From Trichosporon coremiiforme (lineage: Eukaryota > Basidiomycota > Tremellomycetes > Trichosporonales > Trichosporonaceae): 64,000 nt of DNA. The notes beneath the pieces are model-generated. The model did no database searches and was not told the origin of the DNA. It worked only from the letters and a program-made list of their open reading frames with translations. The position numbers and the translations under genes were made by a program. Of the stretch, positions 10,300-19,840 are shown in pieces. The stretch spans positions 186,001-250,000 of the forward strand of contig BCJJ01000007.1 in NCBI GenBank assembly GCA_039545355.1. Direction: 5' to 3'. Numbering within the stretch: the stretch's first letter is position 1; every line of letters starts with the position of its first letter.

Positions 10300-11298
10300 A
10301 TGTAACCCCTCTCGCTCGACGAAGTCCAGAAACAGCGGGGCCGCGCCGCCATCGTCGCCGCAGCTGTCGGAGATGCGCTCGGCGCCAACTACGCAGCGAG
10401 GCCCGAGTTGCTCGAGGCCCTCGGTGATGAGCCTGTAACGTTCGCGACTGGCGGGTGCTGGCAGGAGGGCGAGTGGACGTCGGCGACTGCAATGGCCGTA
10501 CCAGTGTTGGAATATGTGGCCAACGGCTGGAAGGTCGGCGACGACGTTCACCCGCTGAACCGGGTCGTGTCCGCATGGCAATCGGCAGGCTTGCGCAACC
10601 TCGGCCCGTACCTCGATAACATCTTCATGCGGATGAAGATCCCGAGGAATCCACTTGAAGGAGCGAACAAGCGGCAATACGCCAAGATTCGGCTCATCGC
10701 AGCCAGGGAGGAAGTCGAAGGCGGGGCCAACACAGCAGCCACGGCGTTGCACGATCGGTCCCCGTCGCCGTTGGGTACCTCGGTGAAGGACGCGGAGCCC
10801 AGCTCGCCAGCGCCGTGCGATCAACCGTCACCTTGACGCAACACCAGGAAGATGTCATCCAGGCGGCACAGCTGCTCGCGTTGGGACTGCGCAATGCGAT
10901 CCTCACGGGCGAGCCTGACCTCCAGGCACAGGTCAAGCACCTCCCTGACACGACGCCTGAGCGCAAGGCTTTCTGGACAGATAAAAATCGCTGAGGCGAA
11001 GTCTACACCCGAAGCGTTCAAGGACAAGAACAATACCGCAGTAGGCGCCCTCCAGGCCGCCATCGCTGCAAATGCGGGAGCGCCGGATGTCAAGTCTGTA
11101 CTCGAGCGGGCGGTCCGCGCAGGGGGCGAGTGTGACCGCGTTGCGTGCATTGCCGGCGCTCTTGTTGGAGCCCGCAGCGGAAGCGTGCCCACGGAATGCC
11201 GTGAAAAGGTCTGGGGCGAGCCTCTCCCCCTTCCGGGTCAGGCGGCGGTAGTCTTGGAGACTTATGTCGATCGTGCCCTCAAGAAGCAGCTCCAGTAG
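10300..11298 (+). pseudogene. ADP-ribosylglycohydrolase-fold pseudogene, array copy 4
   Basis: The protein can be followed almost end to end but is broken in three places. The expected ATG at 10300 is followed directly by TAA at 10303. The frame then reads through AAIVAAAVGDALGANY and EWTSATAMAVPVL until about 10750, where a frameshift moves it to the frame carrying VAVGYLGEGRGAQLAS and LALGLRNAILTG. A second shift near 10985 leads into IAEAKSTPEAFKDKNN and GGECDRVACIAGALVGAR. The metal motifs were already altered (TSAT for TDDT, GECDR for GDTDT), so it belonged to the divergent subgroup. A downstream ATG at 10408 could start a short fragment but not a fold. Promoter elements remain upstream. 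Confidence 0.85.
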
Positions 11299-11887
11299 TA
11301 CAGTGTACAACTGTGCGGTTTCGGTGACTGAACAGAAGCTGTGCCAGTGGACAGGACAATGGCATGTCTAGTATCCGTGACGTGATGTGATAGAGTAGGC
11401 TGGGAAACGAAACCGAAGCACTTGCTGATGCAGCGGGCACTGTGGCCTTACTCGCTACGCTGCATGCGACCGCCGTGCACGGTGTCGGCGCAATGTAGCC
11501 TGGTACGGAGCAGAGATAGGGTAGGCGCGTTACTCGACTCAGGATCAGGACACCGAGATTAACGGTGGCCCAGTTGCACCCTTCGTCACGACATACATGG
11601 CTCTGCGTCATGCCGCGAATGGTTCAAATGGAACAATTGGAAGCTTAATCGGCTGTCCCGTTCCCACAGAGTGCATAGTGGTATGATATCGCGGGCGGAG
11701 CCAGTGGTGGAGTCTGCAGTTGATGTAACGTTTCACATCCCCTGGCTCGATACGAACACCAGTGCGCTTTAGCAGAACACCCATAGCGGTTCGGAAGCCC
11801 ATGAGCCGATTTTGCATGCGAATGGGCTGCAAGACTGGCATGCCATATTCGGCCCTCATGGAAACCCAAGGCACGGCCTGCATCTGA

Positions 11888-12008
11888 CTGATAAGGTTTC
11901 GCGCCGAGCTCGATCGGGCCACGCCACCGAGCATTCCTCGGAGGTGGATAGCGAGGAACGATGCTGGGTGCGCTAGCCTTAATGTGAGGAGTAGTGAATC
12001 GAAGCATA
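11888..12008 (+). promoter_or_regulatory. Orphan copy of the array upstream module
   Basis: CTGATAAGGTTTCG at 11888-11901 matches 8232-8245 exactly, and TCGAAGCATA at 11999-12008 matches 8346-8355. The spacing is about 107-110 bp in both. TGCAGCCG and CTGCACAT follow in both places. The next ATG of an array gene is over 500 bp away, so this copy appears detached from a gene. Confidence 0.55.
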
Positions 12009-12291
12009 TTTTGCAGCCGCTGCACATATTCCGCCTTGGACTTGCCGCCCTTCCCGCAGGAGAGAGTGTTGGGAACTCATGTGGGGGCAGGCACAGCATG
12101 CACACCCAATGCGCGAATTGCAGACCTCATAAATCCCCTTTCTCGCGACCGAACGGACTCGACTGTGTGTGCCACATCACGCCGCCTGTAGGCTGCACCC
12201 ACACGAACAGAAGATAGAAGTGGACAGGCACAAAGCTATCTCCAGTGGATGAAGCGCTTCGCAAGCCTCTCAATCATGTGGACGCCTGTCT

Positions 12292-12424
12292 GAATGGAAA
12301 GACTCGAAGCATATTCACTGCCTCGGCACCCCGCGTCCAATCGTGTCATATCGCATCTCATGCCTCGAGCGTCGACAAAGCTCGGTCATTCTGCGTTGGC
12401 TTGGTAGTTGGCGTAGATATAAAA
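12292..12424 (+). promoter_or_regulatory. Upstream module and TATA box of ARH copy 5
   Basis: GAATGGA at 12292-12298, TCGAAGCATA at 12304-12313, and TATAAAA at 12418-12424 followed by GCCAGG. The TATA box is 97 bp before the ATG. An almost identical TATAAAAGCC-TGG stands before copy 7. Confidence 0.65.
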
Positions 12425-12514
12425 GCCAGGTGGAGACATTCTCTTCTCACATCTTCAGTCACACTCCACCTCAGGCTTTTTTACACCTCTTCGTACTCGA
12501 AGCTCCATCGCACA

Positions 12515-13495
12515 ATGCCTCTTGAACGACCCCACGAAGCGACCGATCGCGGCATCGCTGCTGTACGCTGTGCGGCGGCCGGCGACGCGCTAGCCATACC
12601 GTATGCAACGTCTCCCGAGCTGCTCTCGAAGGCCCCCTCTGGAAAGCCGTTGCAGCTCACATCTACGGGTGAATGGCAAGAGGGAGAGTGGGCGTCGAGC
12701 ACATCGATGGCGATCCCTGTCCTCGAAGCCCTTGCTGAGAACAAGGACGTGACGTCTCAGGAGGGTCTGAACCACATTGCCGACCGCTGGAACGAATGGC
12801 AGATGAGGAGCGGCAAGGGCAGCGACGGGAGGCTTAGGAATCTCTTCGCCGAGACGCAGGTCGCACCGCCAGGACAACCGGGCGCCGTCATGCTGAGATG
12901 TGCGAAGGCGCAGGCCGAGCACGGGAGGTATGGCAAGGCAGACAACAACCGCGCGCCGGCGCGTCTGGTCTACCTTGCTATCGGCTACCTTGAGGCCGGA
13001 AAGGAGGCAGCCCTCGTAGAAGCCGCGGGCAAACTGACCGACATGACCCAGCCGGACCAGGATGCACGGGATGCATCGGCCCTTGTCGCGCTGGGCGTTC
13101 GGAACGCAATCCTCACCGGTAAACTCGACTTGAAGGAGATGGTCGGCTTCCTCACTCCCGACCGCAGGTTTACATGGATGCAGAGCATCACGCAGGCCGA
13201 GAGAGCCAAGACCGAGGACTACAAAGACAAGAACAAGACAGGTGTTGGCGCATTCCTGGCGGCCGTCGCTGCCAACGAGGGCTCCAAGGACGTCGCCACG
13301 GTACTGGACAAGGCGGTTCGTGGAGGTGGAGAGTGCGACCGCGTCGCAGCCATTGCGGGTGCATGGGCAGGAGCGAGATTCGGAAGTGCCAACATCCCGA
13401 GCTGGACCGAAAGCATCCATGGTTGGCCCTGTGATGTCCTGGAGTTATCGTCCTACGTAATGCGGATCACGAATCCCTTCGGCTTGCATCGGTAA
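12515..13495 (+). CDS. ADP-ribosylglycohydrolase-fold protein, array copy 5 (divergent)
   Basis: An intronless frame. The start at 12515 gives 326 aa, aligns with its paralogues and lies 97 bp after a TATA box; an in-frame Met 270 bp upstream would place the TATA box inside the gene. Readable blocks are AAGDALAIPYATSPELLSK (GDALA 23-27), EWASSTSM (ASST 60-63 in place of TDDT), NNRAPARLVYLAIGYL, LVALGVRNAILTGKLDL and GGECDRVAAIAGAWAGARFG in place of GDTDT. One C-terminal Asp is kept but the Thr is Arg. Identity to copies 7 and 8 is high by eye, forming the recent subgroup. The extreme C-terminus diverges from them, which may reflect a replaced end. Confidence 0.85.
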   Translation: MPLERPHEATDRGIAAVRCAAAGDALAIPYATSPELLSKAPSGKPLQLTSTGEWQEGEWASSTSMAIPVLEALAENKDVTSQEGLNHIADRWNEWQMRSGKGSDGRLRNLFAETQVAPPGQPGAVMLRCAKAQAEHGRYGKADNNRAPARLVYLAIGYLEAGKEAALVEAAGKLTDMTQPDQDARDASALVALGVRNAILTGKLDLKEMVGFLTPDRRFTWMQSITQAERAKTEDYKDKNKTGVGAFLAAVAANEGSKDVATVLDKAVRGGGECDRVAAIAGAWAGARFGSANIPSWTESIHGWPCDVLELSSYVMRITNPFGLHR

Positions 13496-14625
13496 CCTCG
13501 CGGGGATGGCTTAGCCCACAGAGCAGGGCTCAATGCCTGCTCATTTCTCGGGGGAGCGGGCAGTTGCGACAGAGGATGGCATCGAAACGCTCGAGAAATA
13601 GCCAAGCAGGATGTGATGAATAAGGTTTGTAGCGGCTCATGCGACATAAATGCCCTTCAAGGACAAGGACGAGGCTCAGTTTCTCATTTTAAACGATCAC
13701 CACTCAACAGTCTGGAGGACTTCATCGACTGCGTGGAAGACGCTACCTTGACTTTGGGACTTGACTTTGGGATCTTCGATTCAGGTTGAAGAGGAGGCCA
13801 CAAAGCCACTCAGGTTCACGCAGCTGCATTGCACGGCTCGATCACACACTTATGCAATGTCCTAAATGACATTCTTCGGACTTGGGGACAGTGATTATTA
13901 TGCATTCCTAGGAAGTCAGGAGACGCTTCGCATGCTGTTCGTAGGAACGAGTCCATGCCACGTTTCCCCCGTCAGAAAGTAACACCGCACATCGAGTTGT
14001 GACAAGCAATCCGACATCTACGCCGGAACGAGCCGATAGAGAGCTGATCCTCAAGAGGAGGGCTCTTTCAGTTGACCTCGCTGAGACCGCGGCGTGCACA
14101 CGCAGCGATATGCTCGTGCTCATAGCACAGGTCGCACTCGATTCGAAACCTCGGTGGTAAGCTCCCGCAGTCACGCTGAGCATCGTTCGCAATTAAACTT
14201 TCCTGCTGACATGGTGGAAGTCTCAAGCTTTACGTCCGCCCTGCCAAGTGATGCGTACAAACAGGGTTTACTGATATGGTTTCGCCTCCGTCTTCGATCG
14301 AACGCTGCATTCCTCATTTGCTACCCTGTTGCAATTCTGAGTACACAGGATCGAAGTACGCTAGAACAGGTGACAGAGAAATCCCTTGCGGTACTTCTTG
14401 GGCGCGAATGGAGGAGTCGAAACATGTTCTGTCGCCGCGCTACTTCGCATCACACAACTCTCGCCTCGTGTCCTTTCCCTCAGCTTCCGCACCGCATGGT
14501 GGACCAACTCGGCGGCATCCTTTGGGACAGAAGTCGGCCGTATAAGCAGGACAACTCATAGGGGGTCTGTAAGCTTCGCACACCTCTCATCCGCAACGAA
14601 GAAAGTCCATTGATCGACACAAACA
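13496..14625 (+). other. Intergenic before ARH pseudogene copy 6
   Basis: 1.13 kb with no supportable gene. The proximal half carries the upstream module of copy 6; the rest shows only a weak GAATAAGGTTTG echo of it at about 13617. Confidence 0.45.
14271..14547 (+). promoter_or_regulatory. Upstream module and TATA-like box of ARH copy 6
   Basis: CTGATATGGTTTCG at 14271 differs by one base from the modules at 8232 and 11888. GAATGGA at 14406, TCGAAACAT at 14417, and TATAAGC at 14541, 85 bp before the ATG, complete the same layout. Confidence 0.55.
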
Positions 14626-15042
14626 ATGGCCGACAAAGAGAAAGCCAGCCGCGCCATTGGGGCCGTCCTGAGCTCTCTCGCGGGCGAAGCCCTCGCCCTG
14701 CCCTATGCTTCCGAGCCCTACCCTTTGAAGGAAGCCACAAACGACGGTGAGTGCAACTCATCGAGGGCGAGCAATGAGTCGACGGGGCTCCGTGGAAAGA
14801 GGGCCAGTGGGGCGAGTCCGGCGCCTTGGCATACGGAGCGCTCCTAGTCTTGAAGGCCGCTCATCCTTCGGGGTCTCCGGAGGACTGGCCGGAGTACAGT
14901 GCATCGCTCGCCGGTGGTCGGAGTGGGGTATCGTCGACGCCAAGAGGCAGAACCAGCGAACTCAAGACCTTGTCACTCGCACCACGGGTCCAGCCTAGGA
15001 GGTGAAGATGGTCCCTTTCCTGGAGCGGCAGGCGGAGCAGTA

Positions 15043-15069
15043 AACTAGGGTCACAGGTTAAGTCGAACG
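15043..15069 (+). repeat. Left terminal inverted repeat
   Basis: 27 bp, identical to the reverse complement of 16773-16799, next to a TA target duplication. Confidence 0.92.
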
Positions 15070-15216
15070 AGTGGTGCCACAAACGAGGCCGTGAACTGTC
15101 GACCTCGCTGCAACCACGAATAACTCATGCATATGCATGTTTCTTGCTCTATAAACAGTTGTTCCACGTGCATGGGAGTCTTGGTAACCTATATACGAAG
15201 CATGGTGCACCTGGGA

Positions 15217-16357
15217 TCAATACTTAATGTGTCCTCCATTAGCAGAGATGGTGTCCTTGATCCTGTTAGGCATGGACATGATAAGTCGGTCGATCTCATT
15301 CTGATCATAGGTGTTCCAGAGCTCCGTAGCGGCAGCGAATAGCCCCTCCTGGGTGGTGGGACGAGGGTTGAGACGGGCCAGGCGGCGCTTGAGGTTGCTC
15401 CAAAGGTTCTCAATGGGGTTGAGGCAAGGAGAGCAGGGAGGGTGAGGCAGGAAGCGCATGCCAAGTTGCTCTGCCTTGCCACGGGTGGCCTTGGCTGTGT
15501 GGACGACAGCGTTGTCCTCTACAACCCAGGGCAAGCCATAACCACGCCACTGAGTCTTGACACGCTTCCAGCAATCAAACAACTCCTTCTCAGTCACCTG
15601 GGTGCGATAGATGGCCGCATTGACTCCCTTGCGCTTGGAGGTCGACTGGGAGGTGTCAAACCACACCAGCTTCGACTTGCCGCCATACCAGATAGCCCCC
15701 CAGCACATAATCGACCCACAGCTCGATCTGAAGGTGTACTGGATGTACCTGAGTGTCAGCACTCTTCCACAGCATGTAGAACGTCAGGAAAGACACTCAC
15801 CGCTCATTGGCACGGTCAGAACCGATGGGGCGCGTCACATATGCTCTGTGGAGCTGGTCAATGTAGAGAGGGACCTCGTCACAGAAGATCACCTTCCTCC
15901 ACTCTTGGAAGAGTCGCTGCTGCTCAAGAGCATAAGCGAGACGCTTCTCCTTGTGAAGGGGGCTTAGATACGGCCGCACAAGAGCCACAAAGCGGCCATA
16001 ACCAAGCTGGCGACGTGCACGGCGCAGAGTCATGAGAGAGAGGACAATGTCTCTGTCTGCAAGAGTGTCCAACACCTCACGATTGCTGGCGAAGGGCTGA
16101 GCCTCAAAGACCTCGTAGATCGCTCTGAGGTTGTCGGGAGTGAGCTTGGTGTGGCTGCGGGGGATGCGGATCCCCTGGACAGGGTTCAGAACAGCCAGAG
16201 CAGGTGGAATGAGAGCCTGGAGGCGAGCTAACATCACACAGTAACCCACAGTGCTCTTGGCGATGTTGTACTCCCAGGCGACAGAGGAATAGCTGCGGTA
16301 GCGAGCCAAGGACGCAATCTTGGCGCGGCGGCGAGGTGTGAGGCAAGGGCGAGGCAT
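15217..16357 (-). CDS. Tc1/mariner DDE transposase
   Basis: Two exons, 16357-15801 and 15748-15217, with a 52-nt intron (GTGAGT...GTGCTGACACTCAG), give 362 aa. The start chosen is MPRPCLTPRRRAKI; an upstream in-frame Met adds 16 residues. The N-terminal part (CLTPRRRAKIASLARY, then AWEYNIAKSTVGY) is the helix-turn-helix that binds the repeats. The catalytic triad is visible: Asp in VIFCDEVPLYID, Asp in VVEDNAVVHTAKAT and Glu in LNPIENLWSNLKRRL. Spacing between the last two acidic residues is roughly 34-36, usual for Tc1-like enzymes. The enzyme cuts and pastes the element at TA sites. It appears intact, and the host-style intron suggests long residence in fungal genomes. Confidence 0.9.
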
Positions 16358-16772
16358 AGCTGCAAGTTCTGATGAGGTAGAGCTGTTGTGGAAGAGAAGT
16401 GGCACTCAAGGAGGCTTATATGCCACAAAGATGGACAGTCGGACGGACTCCGCTGCCGATATGCATGGTTTCGACTCAATTCTTGGATTTTCCAAAAGCC
16501 CAGCTTCGGAGCTTGATACATGAAAGATTTGGGGCAAGCACAGGCCTCGGTGGCTGAGATCTAGGGCGATAAGGAGGGTGGTGACATGCAGCTTTATTGT
16601 GGTGGTGTGGTGGCCAGTATGCACGGTGCGCTCTGCAGCTCCATTTGTCCGAGCTGCCAAGCATTCCTTTCGGCTCTACGCGGAGTTTCTAGGCATAAAG
16701 AGTACCGTTGCATGAGTTATGGATCAGAACATGAGCCACGGCGAGGTTGACGATGACGGGACCGTGCGCATC

Positions 16773-16799
16773 CGTTCGACTTAACCTGTGACCCTAGTT
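16773..16799 (-). repeat. Right terminal inverted repeat
   Basis: 27-bp perfect inverted partner of 15043-15069, followed by TA at 16800-16801. Confidence 0.92.
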
Positions 16800-17427
16800 T
16801 AGGCACCAAAACGACTGTCCGAGGTGCGCTTCCGATTGCGCACCTCGGTCCGCTGGCGCTAGCTCGTCTCGACTCTGACCCGGCCGAACTCATCCAGAAC
16901 GCTGATTATCTTGCGAGCTTGACCAATCCTGAGCAAGACGCTCATGACGCCGCCGTCCTCATCGAGCTCGGTATCCGCCACGCGATGCTCGACAAGGACC
17001 CGAACGTCCGCGGGCAGATCGAGCACCTCCCGAAGGAGCGACAGCGAACTGTACCGCAGCGCTGGACGAAGCAGTCGAAAGCGACGCCTCAGCGTTCATA
17101 GACAAGTTCACGGACGGCAGCTCTGCGAGCGTCGCTGCCCTGCAGTGTGCCCTCATCGCGTGCCGCAAGGGAGTGCACTACAGGCGAAGTGATGAGGAGG
17201 CTGTCCGTGGGGGAGTCGACATCGCCTATGTCGCAGCTGTGGCTAGTGCACTTGCTGGAGCCTTCGATGGCGCGGACGACGTGCCAATGGATTGGAAGCC
17301 GAAACTCATTGGCTGGCCCGAGGAACCTCGCTGTCTGGAGGTTGATTGGAAGGCAGAGGACCAGGCGGACATGATCGGGAAATGTGTCACGGTTCTGGTC
17401 AAGAGCGGCTCTGAGGATACGGCATGA

Positions 17428-18467
17428 TTCAATTGTCAGGTCGTTCGGAAGTATGGGAGGTCATGCAGGAGAGTGCATTTCCACCCAACGCAAAGTGCGC
17501 GTCCGTCCCAGCGAACGTCAATTATCACCGCAGAGGGTCGTCTTTGGTGATTAACTGCTCGAGCATCAGATGCCTTTGGGGCTTGAGACTACGCTGGCAG
17601 AGCAGTGAGACCAGTATCAGATGTGTGCCCAAGACTCTCCATGCATGAGAGTACTGGGTGAAGATGAACTGAACCGGTGAAAATGATCGACCATGCGTAA
17701 ACAGCTCCTACGGTGGCAATTCTTGATCGGGTTGGGCTGAGACCGACGTGTACGTTATCTCCGTGAGCTGCCGCCCCCAAGACTGTATGTTGCTGGAGGA
17801 CATGGAGTGAGTCGTGCCGAACCACCATGGAACGCTGACGGACAACGACCCTCTCAGTCAGTCCGAGCTCAAACGAAACGAGGACAGCTATGGAGATGAC
17901 GGTTAAGATGGCGATGCGGTGTGGGTCCTGACCCCGCGAAACAAGATACCGGGAAGGCTCTAGTCAAGCCTAGGCGTCTCGGCGGTGATGAGCGAAGCAG
18001 CGGGCAATCAAATCGCTATTCCCACCCTTCCGGACCTCTGACATCAAGTCTCGGTCATCTCTTCGTTCATCGTCTTCAACGACCGAGCTTTGCAAGTAGG
18101 ATACGTGGGTGTCGTTCTCCACTGCTGCAGCTCGTCACCAATGATCAGGTGGGCGCTAAGCGTACTTCGATCCTTCGGGAACCAGCTGCGTTCGAGGGCC
18201 AGGTACAGAAACCCAGGCTGAAGGAGCACCTCGTGGCGCCTTGTCGTTATGCGGCTCAACAACGTCGACGAGAATGGAAAGCCATCGAAACACAGCTCCT
18301 GTTCGTCGCTTCACGTCTAACACATGACGCCGATCATGGAGTATCGCTCGGTCATATTATGTGCGCCAGGAGACATGCACTCATCTATAAAAGCCTGGAG
18401 CAGCCTCGATCGTTGTTCCTCAGCAAACCCCTCGTAAGACCTTCTCGCACAGCCTCCTTGAAACACA
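17428..18467 (+). other. Intergenic before ARH copy 7
   Basis: 1.04 kb with no supportable gene. The last 200 bp carry the upstream module and TATA box of copy 7. Confidence 0.5.
18272..18392 (+). promoter_or_regulatory. Upstream module and TATA box of ARH copy 7
   Basis: GAATGGA at 18272-18278, TCGAAACA at 18285-18292, and TATAAAA at 18386-18392 followed by GCCTGG, 82 bp before the ATG. Confidence 0.65.
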
Positions 18468-19460
18468 ATGTCCGTCAAGAACCTCGACACAGTAACCGAC
18501 CGCAGCACTGCCGCTGTCCTCGGCTCAGCGGCCGGTGATGCGCTCGCCATCCCGTACGCGACGTCCCCTGACCTGCTCTCCAAGGCGCCGGCAGACCAGC
18601 CCTTGCAGGTCACGTCCTCCACCGAGTGGTCCCAGGGAGAATGGGCATCGAGCACGGCGATGTCGGTCCCCGTGCTCCAGGCCCTGTCGAAGGACTTCAG
18701 TCTGGGCCCCGGCGCACCCGTCGAGGTACCGAACTATGTTGCCCAGCAGTGGCTCGAATGGCAGAAGTCGGGCGGCAAGGGCGGCGATGACCGCCTCTCG
18801 GACCTCCTCAAGGGCACGGCTGCCGAGCAGGCCAAGTCTGCCGGCGGAGTCTTCCCCTTCGGCACCGCGATGACCAAGCTCGCTGCCAAGCAGGGCAAGA
18901 GCGGCAACAGCGACAACAACCGGGCCCCCGCCCGCCTCACCTCTCTTGCACTCGGCTTCCTCGCCGACGGACAGGAGACTGCTCTGGTCAAGGCCGCTAT
19001 CGCTCTGACAGACCTGACCGAGCCTGACCAGGACGCTGAGGAGGCATCCATCCTCGTCGCGCTCGGCGTCCGCAACGCCGTCCTTACCGGCAAGCTGGAT
19101 CTGGAGAAGGCCACAGAGTTCCTCCCCGCCGACCGCAGGCAGACGTGGAAGGAGCGCATCGCCGATGGGTACAAGGTCGACCCCGAGGACTTCCAGAAGT
19201 CCAACCACTCGGCCATCGGCGCCTTCAAGGCCGCCGTTGCTGCGAACGCCGGCGGTGACGACGTCGCTACAGTCATCGACAAGGCCGTGCGCGGCGGTGG
19301 CCAGTCTGACCGCGTCGCCGCCATTGCTGGCGCTTGGGCCGGAGCCAGATTCGGATCCAAGAGCGTTCCACAGTGGAGCTCTAAGCTGCACGGCTGGCCC
19401 GGCAAGGCTGATGACCTCAAGACCTTGGTCTCCACTGTCATGAACAGGTACAAGCAGTAA
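18468..19460 (+). CDS. ADP-ribosylglycohydrolase-fold protein, array copy 7 (divergent)
   Basis: An intronless 330-aa frame. Blocks: AAGDALAIPYATSPDLLSK (GDALA 23-27), EWASSTAM (ASST 60-63 for TDDT), NNRAPARLTSLALGFL, LVALGVRNAVLTGKLDL and GGQSDRVAAIAGAWAGARFG for GDTDT. The GDALx aspartate and one C-terminal Asp remain, while the two adjacent aspartates of the first metal motif are gone. The codons look strongly biased to C-ending forms, as in genes with high expression, and the frame shows no damage. A TATA box and the shared module stand upstream. The 3' flank is duplicated after copy 8. A non-hydrolytic role is inferred; ligand binding could persist. Confidence 0.88.
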   Translation: MSVKNLDTVTDRSTAAVLGSAAGDALAIPYATSPDLLSKAPADQPLQVTSSTEWSQGEWASSTAMSVPVLQALSKDFSLGPGAPVEVPNYVAQQWLEWQKSGGKGGDDRLSDLLKGTAAEQAKSAGGVFPFGTAMTKLAAKQGKSGNSDNNRAPARLTSLALGFLADGQETALVKAAIALTDLTEPDQDAEEASILVALGVRNAVLTGKLDLEKATEFLPADRRQTWKERIADGYKVDPEDFQKSNHSAIGAFKAAVAANAGGDDVATVIDKAVRGGGQSDRVAAIAGAWAGARFGSKSVPQWSSKLHGWPGKADDLKTLVSTVMNRYKQ

Positions 19461-19840
19461 TTTGTGTGCAAAGTAGCTTCTTGATAATGCACGTTCCTCA
19501 GAAGGCCATTAGCTTTAGTGAAATCGCGATGAGCGAAGTCGTGCGCAGTGGGGACGAGAGAACAACACCGAGGCCAACACCGAGCTCAGTTACGCAGAGA
19601 CAGAGCTTGCGTCCTTCAGGTACACGGTTCGGATAGCCTCGTCATATGTGGATGCGAATGGAAACGTACAGAACCAAGCTTCATCGCTACCCGGTTGTGC
19701 GCGATCGATGCAGAGCACACCGAGCTTCGATCAAAGGTTGTAGTGCGTGGGAGACTGGGGACACATACATAAGGCTTCAAGCCTCTGGCAACCGCAACTC
19801 AACAACCCTTTCCTTTCCCCTTCTCCCCAACCACTGCGGC
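19461..19840 (+). other. Intergenic between ARH copies 7 and 8
   Basis: 380 bp. The first 60 bp (AATGCAC...CTCAGAAGGCCAT) match the sequence after copy 8. GAATGGA at 19656-19662 and a CATACATAAG TATA-like box near 19764 occupy the usual module positions. Confidence 0.5.

Larger units (their letters stand above)
11299..12514 (+). other. Intergenic with relic promoter modules, before ARH copy 5
   Basis: 1.2 kb without a gene. It contains a GAATGG...GAACAATTGGAAGCTTAATC block at 11617-11650, resembling 10100-10133 upstream of copy 4. It also holds a second full module at 11888-12008 that is not followed by any ARH reading frame, and the working module of copy 5 at 12292-12424. This suggests that promoter-bearing segments were duplicated without, or later lost, their genes. 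Confidence 0.5.
15043..16799. mobile_element. Tc1/mariner-type DNA transposon, complete
   Basis: A 1,757-bp element bounded by perfect 27-bp inverted repeats, 15043-15069 and 16773-16799, beginning AACTAGGGTCACAGG. It is flanked by TA at 15041-15042 and 16800-16801, the target duplication typical of this superfamily. It encodes one transposase on the minus strand with an intact frame and one intron. Both ends match exactly and the frame is clean, which suggests recent insertion and possible activity. About 415 bp lie between the transposase start and the right repeat, presumably its promoter. The target is an ARH pseudogene. Confidence 0.92.
14626..17427 (+). pseudogene. ADP-ribosylglycohydrolase-fold pseudogene copy 6, split by a transposon
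   Basis: The 5' half runs from the ATG at 14626 (AIGAVLSSLAGEALALPYASE) through frameshifts and stops (WKEGQWGESGALAYGALLVL in another frame) to 15040. The 3' half resumes at 16802, directly after the inserted element, with RGALPIAHLGPLALARL, DAHDAAVLIELGIRHAML and, after further damage, AYVAAVASALAGAF ending at 17427. The join across the element needs only removal of the insert and one TA. It is closest to copy 3 (shared GEALALPY and LPIAHLGPLAL/LPVAHIAPLAL). There are several lesions besides the insertion, so it is not known whether the insertion or the frameshifts came first. Confidence 0.85.

Noticed and set aside
12245..12514. N-terminal extension of ARH copy 5 to the Met at 12245
   Set aside because: It would place the TATA box and shared module inside the gene and has no counterpart in other copies.
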